A stretch of DNA of 64,000 nucleotides, taken from Parus major (Eukaryota > Chordata > Aves > Passeriformes > Paridae). The translations under genes and the position numbers were made by a program. Location: assembly GCF_001522545.3 (NCBI RefSeq), contig NC_031771.1, positions 29,035,614 through 29,099,613 of the forward strand. Reading direction: 5' to 3'. Below, piece after piece: positions 37,601-49,955 of the stretch. The first letter of the stretch is position 1; each line of letters opens with the position of its first letter. The notes under the pieces were generated by a model, which saw nothing but the letters and a program-made list of their open reading frames with translations, ran no database searches and was not told where the DNA came from.

Positions 37601-40600
37601 ACCAGTTGTTACTTAAAATTGTTTAGATTGCATTTACCCAAACTTTCTAAGGATCAGCAGGACTACCTATTCACCTGAGTTCATTTATACATCCAAGTCT
37701 TTGTAAACTGCAGTACTATCTACAATGAAAATACCCCCATAAAGAGACATTTATTAAGATTTCTTTTTTTACTGCTTTGGGAAACTATATCCAAGACAAT
37801 TCAAAATAGACACTACAGTGCCAATGGAGGCATTAAAGATTACATAAAGCCTCACAAATTCTCATTTAAAAAAAAATACAATATGCAAGTATTTGTGTTT
37901 CCCTTTCAATACCTGAGCTCTTTGGAGGTACTTGAGTATTTGTAGTAGTCAGGAAATGCTCGTATTTTCTATTTGTAAAATGAACAAAATGATTAATGGA
38001 TAACATAAAATATCTGTGTAAAGAGCAGAAACCTTCAGGTAAGTCTCACAGGAGTTCTGGAGAAAAGAAAAGCAAAATAATGTAAGATCAAATAATTCTA
38101 TGGTGACCCACACCCATTTAATATATTCTGAAATACATATTGATTGCAGAAATCCCTCCTAGCCCAAATCTTTTGTAGTTATATAAAACAAAGTGAGAGA
38201 AAGAATAGGTAAGAAGAGGATGGATATTAAAGACAGATTGGAGGAAGCAATAATAAAATGACAAATTTTATCACAGAACTACAGTGGATGTAAAGAAAAG
38301 CTATCTTGCTTCTGGTGATGCTTAGGGAGCAATTAGATAAAGATAACCTTCCTGAGTTCCTGATGCCAAAGAACTCTGCTGCTGATGTCAGTCTCTTTGA
38401 TAGCCTGTGTGGCCTCCAAGCTAGTGACCTAAGAAGAATAACTACTATTTTGCCTTCTTTCCACTTTATGCAGCACTGCCTGTCCCCATGCTCCTCAAAG
38501 AAGTCCTTCCTTTATTCTCAAAACCCCATTCAAGGTATAAATAGCTATCACAGGAAATACTCAGGAGGAAGAGCGAAGAAAATGTTAAAATATTAAGTCG
38601 CTCTGCATTCTTCCCTCTCAACACTTTATCCAGTATTTCATAATCAGAGATACTTCCAGTTGTCTTTGCCATTCTATTTTTTTCCTGTGGCAAGATGAGA
38701 ACTGCAAACTGGCTGGTAAGATCTTGTAGTTTGTGATATATCTGAAGGACTTGCTCATAAACTGATCCTAATTCCATTTTTACTTATCCTTACCCTTACA
38801 AATAGCACTGAAATGTGTATAATATGGGGGGGTTTGTGCCTATTTTTAAATTTTGTATTTTTCACTCTAATGGCTTGAGCAGACATTTTCTGCTGATTAT
38901 ATGATAGCTGTGAGAATTTGCCATTTTCTTCATTTGTGAAAAATTTCAAACTTCAACAAGCAGGTAGCATTTTATTCCTTTAATTGTAATGCTTGTTTAG
39001 TTATATTAAGTTTCAATTGTAATAGATATAAGTATGATCTAAGCCTTGTAGAGTTTTTTGTTTTACCACACATTTTATACAGCTTTGGGTTTCACTCTGG
39101 GTGAGTGATTTGGGTGAGGCAGATTTGCCAGAAAAGGTTTAACTATGCAAGCAGTGAAAGTGAACAAGACAGACTATATTCTAAGTCTGATAGATGTCCC
39201 ATCATGAGCTATTGCCTGCTACCTTCAACTTGCATTGAAGCAAGTTCTTTTCTAATCTTGAGACCTCCTTGGCACCTGAATGTAATTGTACCTTTAAGGC
39301 CTACTTGCAATCAACCCTGTTCTCATAAACATAGGGAGAATACCTTAGTGCAGTACAGAACGATACAGGAGGAGGTCAGGACTTTTTTTTATCACGTGTC
39401 AGCTTTATCATCCTGCAATATGCATTTCTCCAATTGTTTGTCTGCAACTGACATATGTAAGTCTTCACACATATCTGGATTTCTTGGTGCACCAGAATAT
39501 ATATATATATTTTTTTTTTCCCAGGTAGGTTGCCTACATTTTTATTTTGAATAAACCAGTAAAATTTCAGTCAAGCTTGCCCTGAAATGTCAGAGAAAAG
39601 TTAGATAAATTGGGAAACTTTGAAAGACATTTGTGCTTCCCATATATTGTAGCTTCCCAGCACAGGTGTGGGAACTGACCTCATGCTTATTGGCTCATCT
39701 GGCAATGTAATAATATGGTGATTTAGGGTTGAAGAGGTGTGGAATATTGTAAAGCAATCAGGTGTACTTGCAATGAAATTTCTTATAAGCTTTTAAAAAA
39801 ATGCAGCATTTTTTACTTGGACAATGTGTGCAGACAACACAGAATGGATTACAAGAATATTTTTCAGGTAATACATGGATTTTCAGAACTACAAAACAAA
39901 ACATGATGTCATTTTCCAGAGTGGATGAATGGGATTTAGACTGAGAAAATGTGCAGGGTCTGCTGCCTGTGCAGTGGGCAGGGTCACTCAAGTGGTAAGT
40001 AAATGTAACCTTTGTTTTGCAAATTTATAGTAGGATGCTTTGGTGTGTAGTCCACTTTCATGTGTAAGAGCACCTTCTAGTTCTTTGGCCTTCTTGCCTC
40101 CTTGGGCACTGTTGCCCCTGTGATTGACATGTCGTCCTTCTCAACAGAAGTGATGACATCAATTGCAGTGTCACCTCTCCAAGAAAAGGACATTGATCTC
40201 ATCCCACCCATGTTGTGGGTTTCACCACTTATACAATTACTAAGCTTTTTCCTCTACTTTTCCTAAAGACAGAAATAACAGTGCCTCATAATTATTTTGT
40301 CTGCTCACATTCTCTATTGAACTGTAGAACTTATGCATTAACCCTTGATTGAAATCCACCTGTATCATAACCATCAGGGATTTTGTCTCCAAATCAGCAG
40401 CCTGTTAACACTGTAAATGTGAATGCTCTTAGGGATTATTTTACTTACTAGTTTAATAAGTTTTTTAACTTCATTGAAATAATTTTCAGTCAATTTTCAA
40501 CAAATGCCAGAGATTTTTAAATAGTCATAATTATGGCATATGGTGGTCATAAAAACTTGCACATCTCTAGTAGCAGGACTCAGCCTTCCTTGAAATACTG

Positions 40601-41754
40601 ATTTGGAGACAGTGAGAGAGATGTTGTGATCACAGTAAAAATTGAATTCTGCTTCAGTTTAAGACTCTGTCAATAGTAATATAATCCACAGTGTCTGTAA
40701 AGTGCTGCTTATTATGCTACCATCAGCTGCCACTTTGCAGAATACCATTGGAGAGTGACATTTACTGTAAGAAAATATTCTCAGGAAGCAGAGTAAGCTG
40801 CAAAATAAAATCAATGATAGCTCAATTTCTTTAGATGAGTCCAGTTTTGAGAGGCAATTGCATCTGTTTTCACTGGAATTAGCTGTGGACAGTGAGCATT
40901 CACTGTATATGGCTCTGCCTTAGGATATCATACAATAAAATATAGTTGGGCTGGAATGCATGAGAATATTGGTACAATGCTTAAACAGATAATAACATTT
41001 GCAGATCTGTTGGGACTATGGTTTAGGTGCTGTGTTTGTTTCTTCTATGCAGTAATTTTTGACCACTAGATGGGACTGTGCAACCTCATGCAATTGTATT
41101 AACAACAATATTTGAGAGGGTTTTTGCTTGCTATTAATACTTTTTTTCCCCCTCTTGAAAGAGGGCTATGTGCCCAACCTTTGAAAAGGATGAAACCAGC
41201 AAAACCCCTTGTAAACAAGGATCTGTGTAACTCTAGGGAGAGCAAAAAATTAACAAGCATTATAGTCCATCCAAAGATCTAGAAAAATCCAGTATGCATA
41301 AAAACTAGTTTTAAAGTTGCAACAAATCATCTTATCATCTTGACTTTGCACTATTACATTTTTAATCTTCATCCTCTTTCTCCTTGGTATGCAATTATCT
41401 TGGCTATTAACAGCTGAGCCTCACTCTCTAAACTATGTCTTACATTTCTTTGTGATCTTAGGCTCAGCCAGTGTTCTATGGTACTTTATTCAGATTAGGG
41501 TGCTGTAAGGAGCAAAAGAAATGAAAATTAGTTATCCCTTTCCCAGCTAATTCATACATCTGTCTTTTGTTTCCCAGTGATTAAATTCACAGTGATCTGG
41601 AGGCTGAAACAGTAAAGCACTTACTACTTTGATGAGCTCAGCAGGTTTTATTTCATTTTGAAACAATGTATGGCAGATGGAAAACTGATCTTGGTTGTCT
41701 GTTGTGATTGTAATACTTCTTTTTCCTTTTAAAATATTTTTTGTTGGTTTGAGC

Positions 41755-41783
41755 TTTTTTCTTTTTTCTTTTTTTTTTTTTTT
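41755..41783. repeat. Poly-T low-complexity tract
   Basis: T runs of 6 to 15 bases are broken by single C bases. The lysine-rich minus frame at 41547-41807 results from it. Confidence 0.85.
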
Positions 41784-42960
41784 CTCCTTGTTTAGCTTGT
41801 TGTCCATCCTAGAATAGTAATTGTCCCATGGTTTTTTCCATTTGATCTCTAAAGAGGTTGACTTTCATCAGCATATAATAATACACTTAAATCCCAAGGC
41901 TATTTTAATCTGAAATGTTCAGGAAAGGTCTTCACCATGTAATAGGGGTTGTTGCTGAATATATTCTTGTTTCTTGTTGGAAATATGACTTTCAAACTCT
42001 GTGACAGTCTTTTAAAAAACTAAATAAAGGAAACAAAGTGAAACTTTATTTTTTGTTTTTGTGTCTGGAATATTTATAAGAGCTTCTGGAGCACACTTAC
42101 ATTTTTAGGGCTAACTCTAACAATTTTACTCATCCAGTCCTTTTTGTGGCATATACTACCTAATTTACTCATAGATCCACAATACATATCTAACTTGTCT
42201 TTCACCATTTAAGCTCAGGCACTGAAAGCCATCTAATCTTTGGTTTATTGTTCCCCACAGAGAATTTGCACTTTGAAATAACAAGCCAAAGGATAAAAAT
42301 AGTATAATTCCATTTTTCTTAGGCAGCACAGAGTGACAATACCCTCAACATACTGAAATAATGTCCAGCTGACGTACACATACGTTGTAAAACAGTGGCT
42401 CCTCATGAAAATCACATTTTGGTAGATGAACCCACCATGGATTCTGAGATACTCTCAACAAGATGAATTTCCATGTTCCAGTAAACGTCCTCTCCCTCTA
42501 GGGTCCAGACATGTCTCAGAAATGCCGTATAGTTATTAACACAGAGAGCCAGAAACAGAGGAGGCAAAATGATCAGGTTGTCTTTTTACCATCTCCAGGA
42601 AGACAATAATAATTAATAAGACAATGAATGTAATTAATATGGTTTCTATTTCTTACTTCTGTGTAAATGGTGTGTGCATGCTGGTATGCCATAGATACCT
42701 AGATAAAAACATGCATTCTGTTTATTTAATGACATATTTAGTGTGCTTGCATTTATATTTGAAATGAACTTTTTTTAACCTTGACTGATTCTCTAGTTTC
42801 ATTGTGGGTGAGGAAATCTGACTGGCAGGGTTCTTTAGCATTTTCAAAGATCTACAGGAGTGTCAGACTCAGCAGAACATGAGTCGTTTGTATGGAGAAA
42901 AAATACAGGCTGTTCTGTGTGCATTGTAGAAAGAGAACATGGATGGTACATTCACATAGG

Positions 42961-42997
42961 TGTGTGTATAAATATATATGTGTGTGTTTGTGTGCAC
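42961..42997. repeat. TG/TA-rich degenerate microsatellite
   Basis: TGTGTGTATA, then AATATATATG, then TGTGTGTTTGTGTGCAC: a compound, imperfect dinucleotide repeat. Confidence 0.85.
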
Positions 42998-45239
42998 ATT
43001 TTCATAGGTGTATATTGAAGGCTATTTCTCCTGTATTTAGTGTATTTAGAATAGTTCCTGGTGCATCAAAGATACCTTGAAAAACTGACAGAACTCTTCC
43101 AGCAGTGGCATCCTTTTGTTGGTCAACTCTGCTTATCCTGCTTCATAAATGGCTTTGAAGGCTTGCTTTCCAGCCATATCCCACAGATTAGTATGCACCA
43201 TAGAGAAGAAAGAATAAACAACAGCTGCAATTTCCTGAGCAGAGATGCTTGGAATTGCTACATGTGCTTACCTGTTTCCCATTTTCTTGTCATTGACTGA
43301 CAGTGGGAGGAAGATCATTTGTGTGTGCAAAGGGATGACTGCAGGGTGAGATTGTTTCACATCTGAACGTGGACAGGATCAGGACTGCCTGAACTCCTAA
43401 GATGCAGGAAGCCAGACTAGTTTCAAGTATATTCTTCAGTCTTTCCCTGAGCTTCATGAAGCAGGTATGTGAAAAAAAAAATAAAAATCAAGCCTTTTCT
43501 CCACCTTAAAACACTCTTTTTAGATAATTTTTGCAGTTCTTTTATTTCAAAAAATAGCTTCGAGTTTTAGAGTTTCTTCCACAGAGAGAGATTATGACTG
43601 CTGCTCCTGTTGTTTAACTAAAGTAGAATGCAAGAACTGCTGCTGATTTGGAAATGAGAGACCTATTCCTCCTTATCGTTTGTGTTTGCAGGTGCCTGGC
43701 TGTTTTATTTAGCCTTGTTGCTAGAGAGAAAATTCTGTCTTTAGACAGACCTGCTTTTGCATTAGAAACATTGATTTTCAGAAAATACATGATTACTGCT
43801 GCGTCTTAGAAACAACATATTTTTATGGGTAGAGCTGAAACATAATCTGTTTCCATTTGTGTATACAAGCTTGTGGTTCCGTGAGATTCTACGCATTTTT
43901 TTTTTGAGGTCATATGAAATTCTTGAGTAAAATGAACACTGCATATTGAGTAATCCCCCCAAATATTCATTTGGAGATTATTTCACATGATTAAGTTGGT
44001 TGTTACTCCTACTCATCGAGTTTATGCTGTGTCTAGAGGTGTAGCATGGACATTTGAGTAACATTACATGAAAACATGCTCATGGCATGCAGCTTGTCTC
44101 CACTGAGGGAGCTGAGTAGGTGTTTTAGCCCATCAGTAACGTGGGCTATAAATGAGAGCTGCCTCCAAACACCAGTACTACAGTCTGAGGGGCCAACAGT
44201 TGTAATAGTTTCTTTAAGGGAGGGCAATAAATTATTCATTTTATCTTATGCAGAACAAGCTGATGAAAAGTGTTGATAGCAGTAGTTTAGATGACAGTAA
44301 CTCATTTAACAAGGTTGGTTCAGCTGTGTAGTGGTTACACTTTCAAACCTTACGTGACTGTAACATTTAAATAACTGTCTAGAGATGTGAATGTGGATTT
44401 GGAGAAAGGAAGGAAGAATTTTGAGATTTGTTTGCATTGTAAGTGAATTAACCATGGATTTAATTAATTTTTATAGTTTCAGAACCCATAACTCTATGAA
44501 CCCTGTCTGTTGGTGTAGATTTTAGAGAGAAACACTTATCTGACTTGAGTTACAGGATAAGTGAAGCAAACATCAATAGGTTGTATTCTCTGGGGTGTGT
44601 AATCATTATAAATTGGGTACTACTCACAGAGAGCCCAAAACACTAACTTGTTTCTTCAGAAGGGTAAAAGGCTACATCTTCCCATTAACTGCCTGAGCCT
44701 GTTTGGAAGTCTGCAGTGAAAGCAAAAAAATGATACCCAATAGCCTGTGTCAGCCAGGAACAACTTTGGACTTGCAGGTCCTGCAGGTTTTTTCAAAGTG
44801 TTATGTTTTGTAATAGTATCAGGGCAAAAAATACAAGACCCTTAAGAATGTATCAATATAAGTGGTCTCACTGGAGATTAAGAAAACCAAAATGGTTGAG
44901 GAATTGTTTGAGGATATCCCAGTGGACAAAGAACTTCTAAATTGTGTGTAGCACAAAATCTGTAAAAAGTAAAGTTGAGGTATGACTCATGTCCCCAAAA
45001 CAGTTCTTTTAATCTTTATGCAGAGAAAAAATTCCCTGAACAAACCAACAAGAAAAAAAGCCCAAGCAAACTAAAATAACCTAACCCCAAAACATGGATA
45101 GCTCTTAAAATAATCAATAGCAGAACTGTCAGACAAGATGCATTCTTTGTGGCTCTAGAAAAAACAGATTTTTAAAAAAAATATATATGTAAGAACTAGG
45201 TAAGTACCAACAAGAGAAGACTGATATTGATATGAGGAG

Positions 45240-45350
45240 GGTTTTGCTTGTTTGCTTTGGTGTGGGGTGGTATTTTTTGGGGAGGGGGGGATTGGTTGTT
45301 TGTTTTTATTTTTTTTTCCTAGTGGTGTTGTTGTGGTTGTTTTATTTTTA
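45240..45350. repeat. G/T-rich low-complexity block
   Basis: The plus strand is almost only G and T for about 110 bp. It includes GGTGTGGGGTGG, a TATTTTTT spacer and GGGGAGGGGGGG, so several G runs sit close together. The sequence is compatible with G-quadruplex formation, but that cannot be shown here. Confidence 0.7.
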
Positions 45351-45866
45351 TTGTGATACCCTCCGGTTTGCAGCAGATTCCTTTAGGAATAAAACATTTT
45401 GTACATGATCTCATCCATATAGTCATTCAGGGTACATTTTAGGAGATACTGGTCTCTCAGGCTACCACTGGTCATGTTAAGGCTTCGCCAAGAAAATGCT
45501 AAAATATGCAGATATCTGAATATGATGAAAGAATAGTAGAAAGCATGACTCCAGACTACGTGCAGCTGCAGAAGAGGTGGACCTGATAAATTAAAGCATA
45601 CTAAGAAAAATATTAAGTTGAAATGAAGATAACACACTTGGAGAATCCTGTAGAGAAAAGTGAGCAAACAGACCATATTTAACAGACCAGCACCTCTGTA
45701 GTTACAGATGTCTGTAAGGAACTTGCTTGGTACAGTCTTTTTATCATATGAAAACCCTGGAGATGTGTGTCCTATGCATCACCATCACTAAGGAAAATTA
45801 AACAGAAAAATGTCTTTGGCCTAAGTCTCTGAGAACAAAAAATAATTTGATTTCTTATATTTACAG

Positions 45867-46265
45867 AAGACTGTTAAATGAAACTGACTCTAAGCCACTT
45901 ACTGCATTGCCAAAAGGTGCCTGGCAAACAGAACCTAGTGAAGAGAAGCACCATTTTCAGCAGCAAATGCATGCTTTTCCAGAAAACAGGATTTGAGGAA
46001 AAAATTGGATAGTTTGAGGTACAGATTCTCAGGCCTGACAAAGGTGGGTAGTACTCCAGAGGTATTTAGGTCTGTACCTGCCCATCTCATACAAAGCAGG
46101 CAAACAGACCTGCCCTACAAAGGCAAAATGATGGGTCATTATAATACCACGATGTCTTATAGACATAATAGTCTTGTGAAACAGGACTCTTATCCTGAGG
46201 CAACCAAGTTTTTTACTAAAGAGCATTCTGTTGAAAGATACCTGAAGAGCTGCAGAAGAATATAA
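45867..46265 (+). pseudogene. Protein-like terminal exon with a frame break
   Basis: An acceptor (TTTCTTATATTTACAG) is followed by a phase-2 frame open for about 42 codons (RLLNETDSKPLTALPKGAWQ at the start) up to a TGA at 45994-45996. Reading then continues in another frame, already open from 45942, through RKKLDSLRYRFSGLTKVG and DLPYKGKMMGHYNTTMSY to a TAA at 46263-46265. Both parts are rich in charged residues, P, G, S and Y and are adjacent in order, which suggests one coding segment broken by a single indel near 45985-46003, where an A6 run lies. It is either a decayed terminal exon or an assembly error. The phase-2 entry fits the exit of 29153-29287. The family is not recognised. Confidence 0.33.
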
Positions 46266-47299
46266 TGGCAGGTAAAAAACAAGGTGATGGAGAGTTGAAA
46301 AACATCCTAAAATATTTATTTTATACACCAAGAAGACTGATACGAAAGGATTCATAAGGGTTGTTTTGTTTTTTTTCATGCATCAAGAATAAGGGATTGA
46401 TAATGTATTTTAAGAATAACAGTTCTTGTAAACAGCTTCAGGAAAGTGGCTGCTGAAGTAATGCATGCACAGAGGCATTTGCACTTAGGAAAAAATTATT
46501 AAGCATCCCTCTCCACCTTGCATTTATTTTAGGCTGCTGTTCTCTCTTCCCTGATAGAAATATGTACTTATATAAATCTGGGCTGTGCAAATCAAAGGCA
46601 TCTTCATCAGATATTAACTATGTTTTATAATGGAGTTTAGGAGATATGAGATGAGCCATTTCCTATCTGGCCTATTCAGAAAAGCGTTCAATTCCTCCTT
46701 CGCTTGTTTTCCTTGGCACTGTGAAATTACAGAACAACAGAAAAGGGCTCTGTGTTGTTAGCTTTTGGCAATTTTACCAATATAAAGCTGCAAAGTAGAA
46801 CACCTTCCCTTGTTAAAAGTGATATCAGAGCACTTAGGGATCTGCAGTTAAAGGTGCAGATAAAGCAGGTATGAAGATATGGAAGCTGCTGAAAAATTCT
46901 CTCATGGTCACAGAGCTTATCAATCCAGAAATACATGTACACTACTGAATTCCATGCTTCCTAGCAGAACTTCTATGGAAGAACCAGATTAATCAGGAAC
47001 AGAGAGCGTTTTCTTTTTCCTAAATAAGATGGGAGCCTGACTGCTGATGAATTTTTGGTATCCCCTAAACCTTTTGGGACGACCCTCATGGTTACTGGCC
47101 TTGAAAGATGGTTTGGCCATCCTCTTAGAAGAGTATCAAGAAGGTGGATTGTTTGAGACAAAAATAGCTCACCAAATCTTCTCTAAAATCTTGTTTACCT
47201 ATGGCCCCTAAAGAAATGCAAGCTTTTATCTTTGGTAACATAAAGTTTCAGGATTTCTTCCTGTTCTTTCCAAAATGACAGGCTTAGGCTGATAAATTG
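46266..47299. other. AT-rich non-coding stretch
   Basis: Nothing is assigned. A GCAG/GTAAAA donor-like site directly follows the TAA at 46265. No clear AATAAA is seen in the next 150 bases, which weakens the idea that a functional terminal exon ends just upstream. Confidence 0.4.
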
Positions 47300-48440
47300 T
47301 TAGATGAGTTCTTGCAGCTCTCTCTGTAGAGGAGCTGGATAACAGCTGGAAGACAGGGAGGTACTCTATTTTAGGGTTGCCAGGCTGCAGGGAGCATCTC
47401 TAAGGAAGTCTTGAAAAATGGTGTGCTGTCAAGTATTGTGAGCCTGCCTTTGGCAGTCACGGCTTGGTATTGGTGGATAGTTGAGCCAAGATTCCCAGGG
47501 GAAGGCAGTTCTCTCCTCTGGGGAGAGAGTGCACAGAACACCTGCAGCTCACACATCTCTCTCTAAGGAATCCTTCACTGCAAGACAATTTTGCACTGAA
47601 TGCCCAGCCCATCCTGCAAGGGGCTTTGCATAGGGTGATTGAGAAACAGAAGTGAAACTGGAAGGTGGAGGATGATACAAAGGGATGTAATGGGCATAGA
47701 CTACAGGCTTCTGCTGTATGCATCCCAAAGACACAGGTAGAGTGTCCTGGGACAATCCAAAATGACTTTCTGTGTGTTTTTCCACAATCTCACAGCTGGG
47801 GCTACACAGTCCTGTGGGAGCAAAAAGGGACCAATGTGGTTAGAGTCTTCTGGCTGATATCTCAGATATAGAAACATGTGGCTAGGGAGAAGAGTAGCCA
47901 CAGACACATGGCACAGAGGGGAGGCACATATGCATAGCTCTGGCAAGTGATGTTGTCTGGACCTCATCACACCAAAGTCTGGCCAGGTTGCTGATTTCTG
48001 GAGGAATATTTCATTTTGTGGCTGAGAAAGCTGGACTTGGGATCTAAGCAGAGGGGAATGTTGTCTGCAGACTTTGAAGAGCTTGGTGAGTTTGTAAGTG
48101 CAGGTGTATGGCTCCACCCCTGTCATCTTCTGCTTTTAGGTGAGAGGCAAAATGTTGCTACACTAATTTTGTGCTATGCTGGCAGTAGGCATGGATAGTG
48201 GTACTGGTGTGTGTAGCCATACTGGGCTGTCTGGTGAAGTGTACCTTGAAAGGTATAAATTATTCCCAGTGCAGAGAGTGACCAAAGTGCCAGGAGTAGT
48301 CCTCCACAGAATAATTTAAAGGACTAAATGCTAATTAACTTTCATGCTCAGGCATACCAGGATGCACTGGAAGAGCCCACTGGAGATGAGAGATTTTGCA
48401 GTACAGACACAGCCAGGGTTAGTCTAACAAAGCAGTATTT
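47300..48440. other. GC-richer block of unknown origin
   Basis: About 1.1 kb is clearly less AT-rich than the flanks and has several overlapping open frames on both strands, the longest being 141 codons (47701-48126, minus). None has recognisable motifs, and frames on both strands are equally open, as expected from lower stop-codon density. A CTTG/GTGAGT donor-like site lies at about 48090. It could be an old mobile element or a regulatory or transcribed region. Confidence 0.3.
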
Positions 48441-48954
48441 ATGCAAGCCATCGTAGAGCTACAATGTTAAAAGAGAACAGGTAAGCTAAAATATGCCAGA
48501 ACCCTGAGTATTAAAGATAAAAAAACCCCCAAATTTGCTTAAAAACATGAATGTCTGAACTGAGTGGCTGCAGTTCCAAGATACTAAACAAAAAATTACA
48601 CATACTGCCTAGAATTGCTCAGTTTTGGCTTTTTTCTAAGAAAATAGGTGAAGTTTATGTTGACTTGATTTATCCTTAGTGCAGCCCAAAGCGCAGTATT
48701 TCACTTCAACTGGTGAACATAATGTTTTCAACAAAGCAAAAGTGGAGCATATTTATGTTATAAAAAGCCATGCAAAGTTGAAATGATTAATTTGAAAAAT
48801 GCTAACATTATAGTGTCCAACTTCTTGATTATTTTCTTAAATTTTTAGAAAATATTTTTCATTTGGATAATACTGTGGGTAGTCTTTCCTCTTGTTCAGT
48901 TCTGCATATTTTGATGAAAAAAATGAACCAAATATTGAAACTTGCCTGTACATT
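48441..48954. other. AT-rich non-coding stretch
   Basis: No gene or repeat is recognised immediately beyond the 3' end of the CR1 copy. Confidence 0.5.
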
Positions 48955-49955
48955 TATAGAAGCACAGAACCATTTGTGTTGGAAAAAAACCTCTAGGATC
49001 ATTGAGTCCAACCACAGTCCTCAAATTGTCAAACCCACTATTAAGCCATGTATCCAAGTGCTACATCTCCACATCCAGGAATACTGACTCAACCACTTCC
49101 CTGGGCAGCCTGATTCAATGCTTGGTTAACACTTTCAGTGAAGAATTTTTTCTTAATATTGTACCTAAACCTCCCTGGTGTAACTTGAGGCCATTTGCTC
49201 TTGTCTTATTGCTTGTTACTTGGAGAACTGACCAACACCCACCTCACCCTAACCTCCTTTTAGGTAGTTGGAGAGACTGATGAAGTGTTCCACAAGCCTC
49301 CTTTTCTCCAGGCTAAGTAGTCCCAGCTCTCTCAGCTGCTCCTCACAAGACTTATGCTCTAGACCCTTCGTTAGCTCTGTTGCCCCTCTTTGGACACACA
49401 TGAACCCCTCACTGTCTTTCTTGTAGTGAGAGGCCCAGAACTGAGCACTGATTTTGAGGTGTGACCTCATCAGTGTCAAGCAAATGGGGACAATCATTGC
49501 CCTGGTCCTGCTGGCCACACTTTTGCTGATACCAGGATGTCTCTGGCCCTCTTGGCCACCTGGGCACATGCTGGCTCATGTTCACCTGCTGTTAACCAGC
49601 ACCCCAGGTCCTTTTCCGTTTGGAAGCTTTCCACTCTTCCCTCAGCCTGTTGCACTGCATGGAGTTGTTGTGACTCAAGCACGGAACCTGCCATTTCACC
49701 TTTCAAACCTCTTGCAATTGGCCTCAGTTCATCAATCCAGCCTGTACAGATGCCTCTGTAAAGCCTTCCTATCATCCAGGAGATGAAACGCTTCCAACTT
49801 GATGTTGCCTGCAAACTGACTGAGAGTGCATTCAATCCCCTCAACCCCATCATTGACAGAGTTGTTAAACAGGACTGTCTCCAGTACTGAGCCCTGGGGA
49901 ACAACACTCGTGACTGGCCACCATCTGAATTAAATTCTATTCTCCACATCATCAT
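48955..49955 (-). mobile_element. CR1 LINE, 5'-truncated, minus strand
   Basis: This is the best-defined mobile element in the window. On the plus strand it opens with AGAAGCACAGAACCATTTGT, then TTGGAAAAAAACCTCTAGGA and ATCATTGAGTCCAACC, the complement of the CR1 3' end. Minus-strand frames encode the end of ORF2 after the catalytic palm. One block reads EKDLGCWLTAGEHEPACAQV (about 49590-49650). After a frame break come SKSVASRTRAMIVPICLTLM and GLLSLEKRRL, ending YLKGG near 49252. The RT catalytic motif is missing, so the copy is truncated at about 49955. Frameshifts show it is inactive. CR1 elements usually lack target-site duplications, and none is seen. Confidence 0.95.

Larger units (their letters stand above)
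34609..45866. other. Long AT-rich non-coding stretch
   Basis: Over 11 kb no gene can be supported. Present are the GC-richer patch at 34760-35000, a 149-codon plus frame (39105-39554) that ends in low-complexity sequence, (TA)n plus T9 at 39497-39519, a poly-T tract (41755-41783), a TG/TA-rich tract (42961-42997) and a G/T-rich block (45240-45350). The rest shows nothing. Confidence 0.45.

Noticed and set aside
39105..39554. 149-codon plus-strand open frame
   Set aside because: Its end runs through a TA repeat and T9, there is no family motif, and no clear start or acceptor defines it. Most likely a chance frame.
39902..40000. Acceptor TCATTTTCCAG and donor GTAAGT pair
   Set aside because: No frame is open across the segment.
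49454..49786. Plus-strand open frames inside the CR1 copy
   Set aside because: They are antisense shadows of the CR1 ORF2 end on the minus strand.
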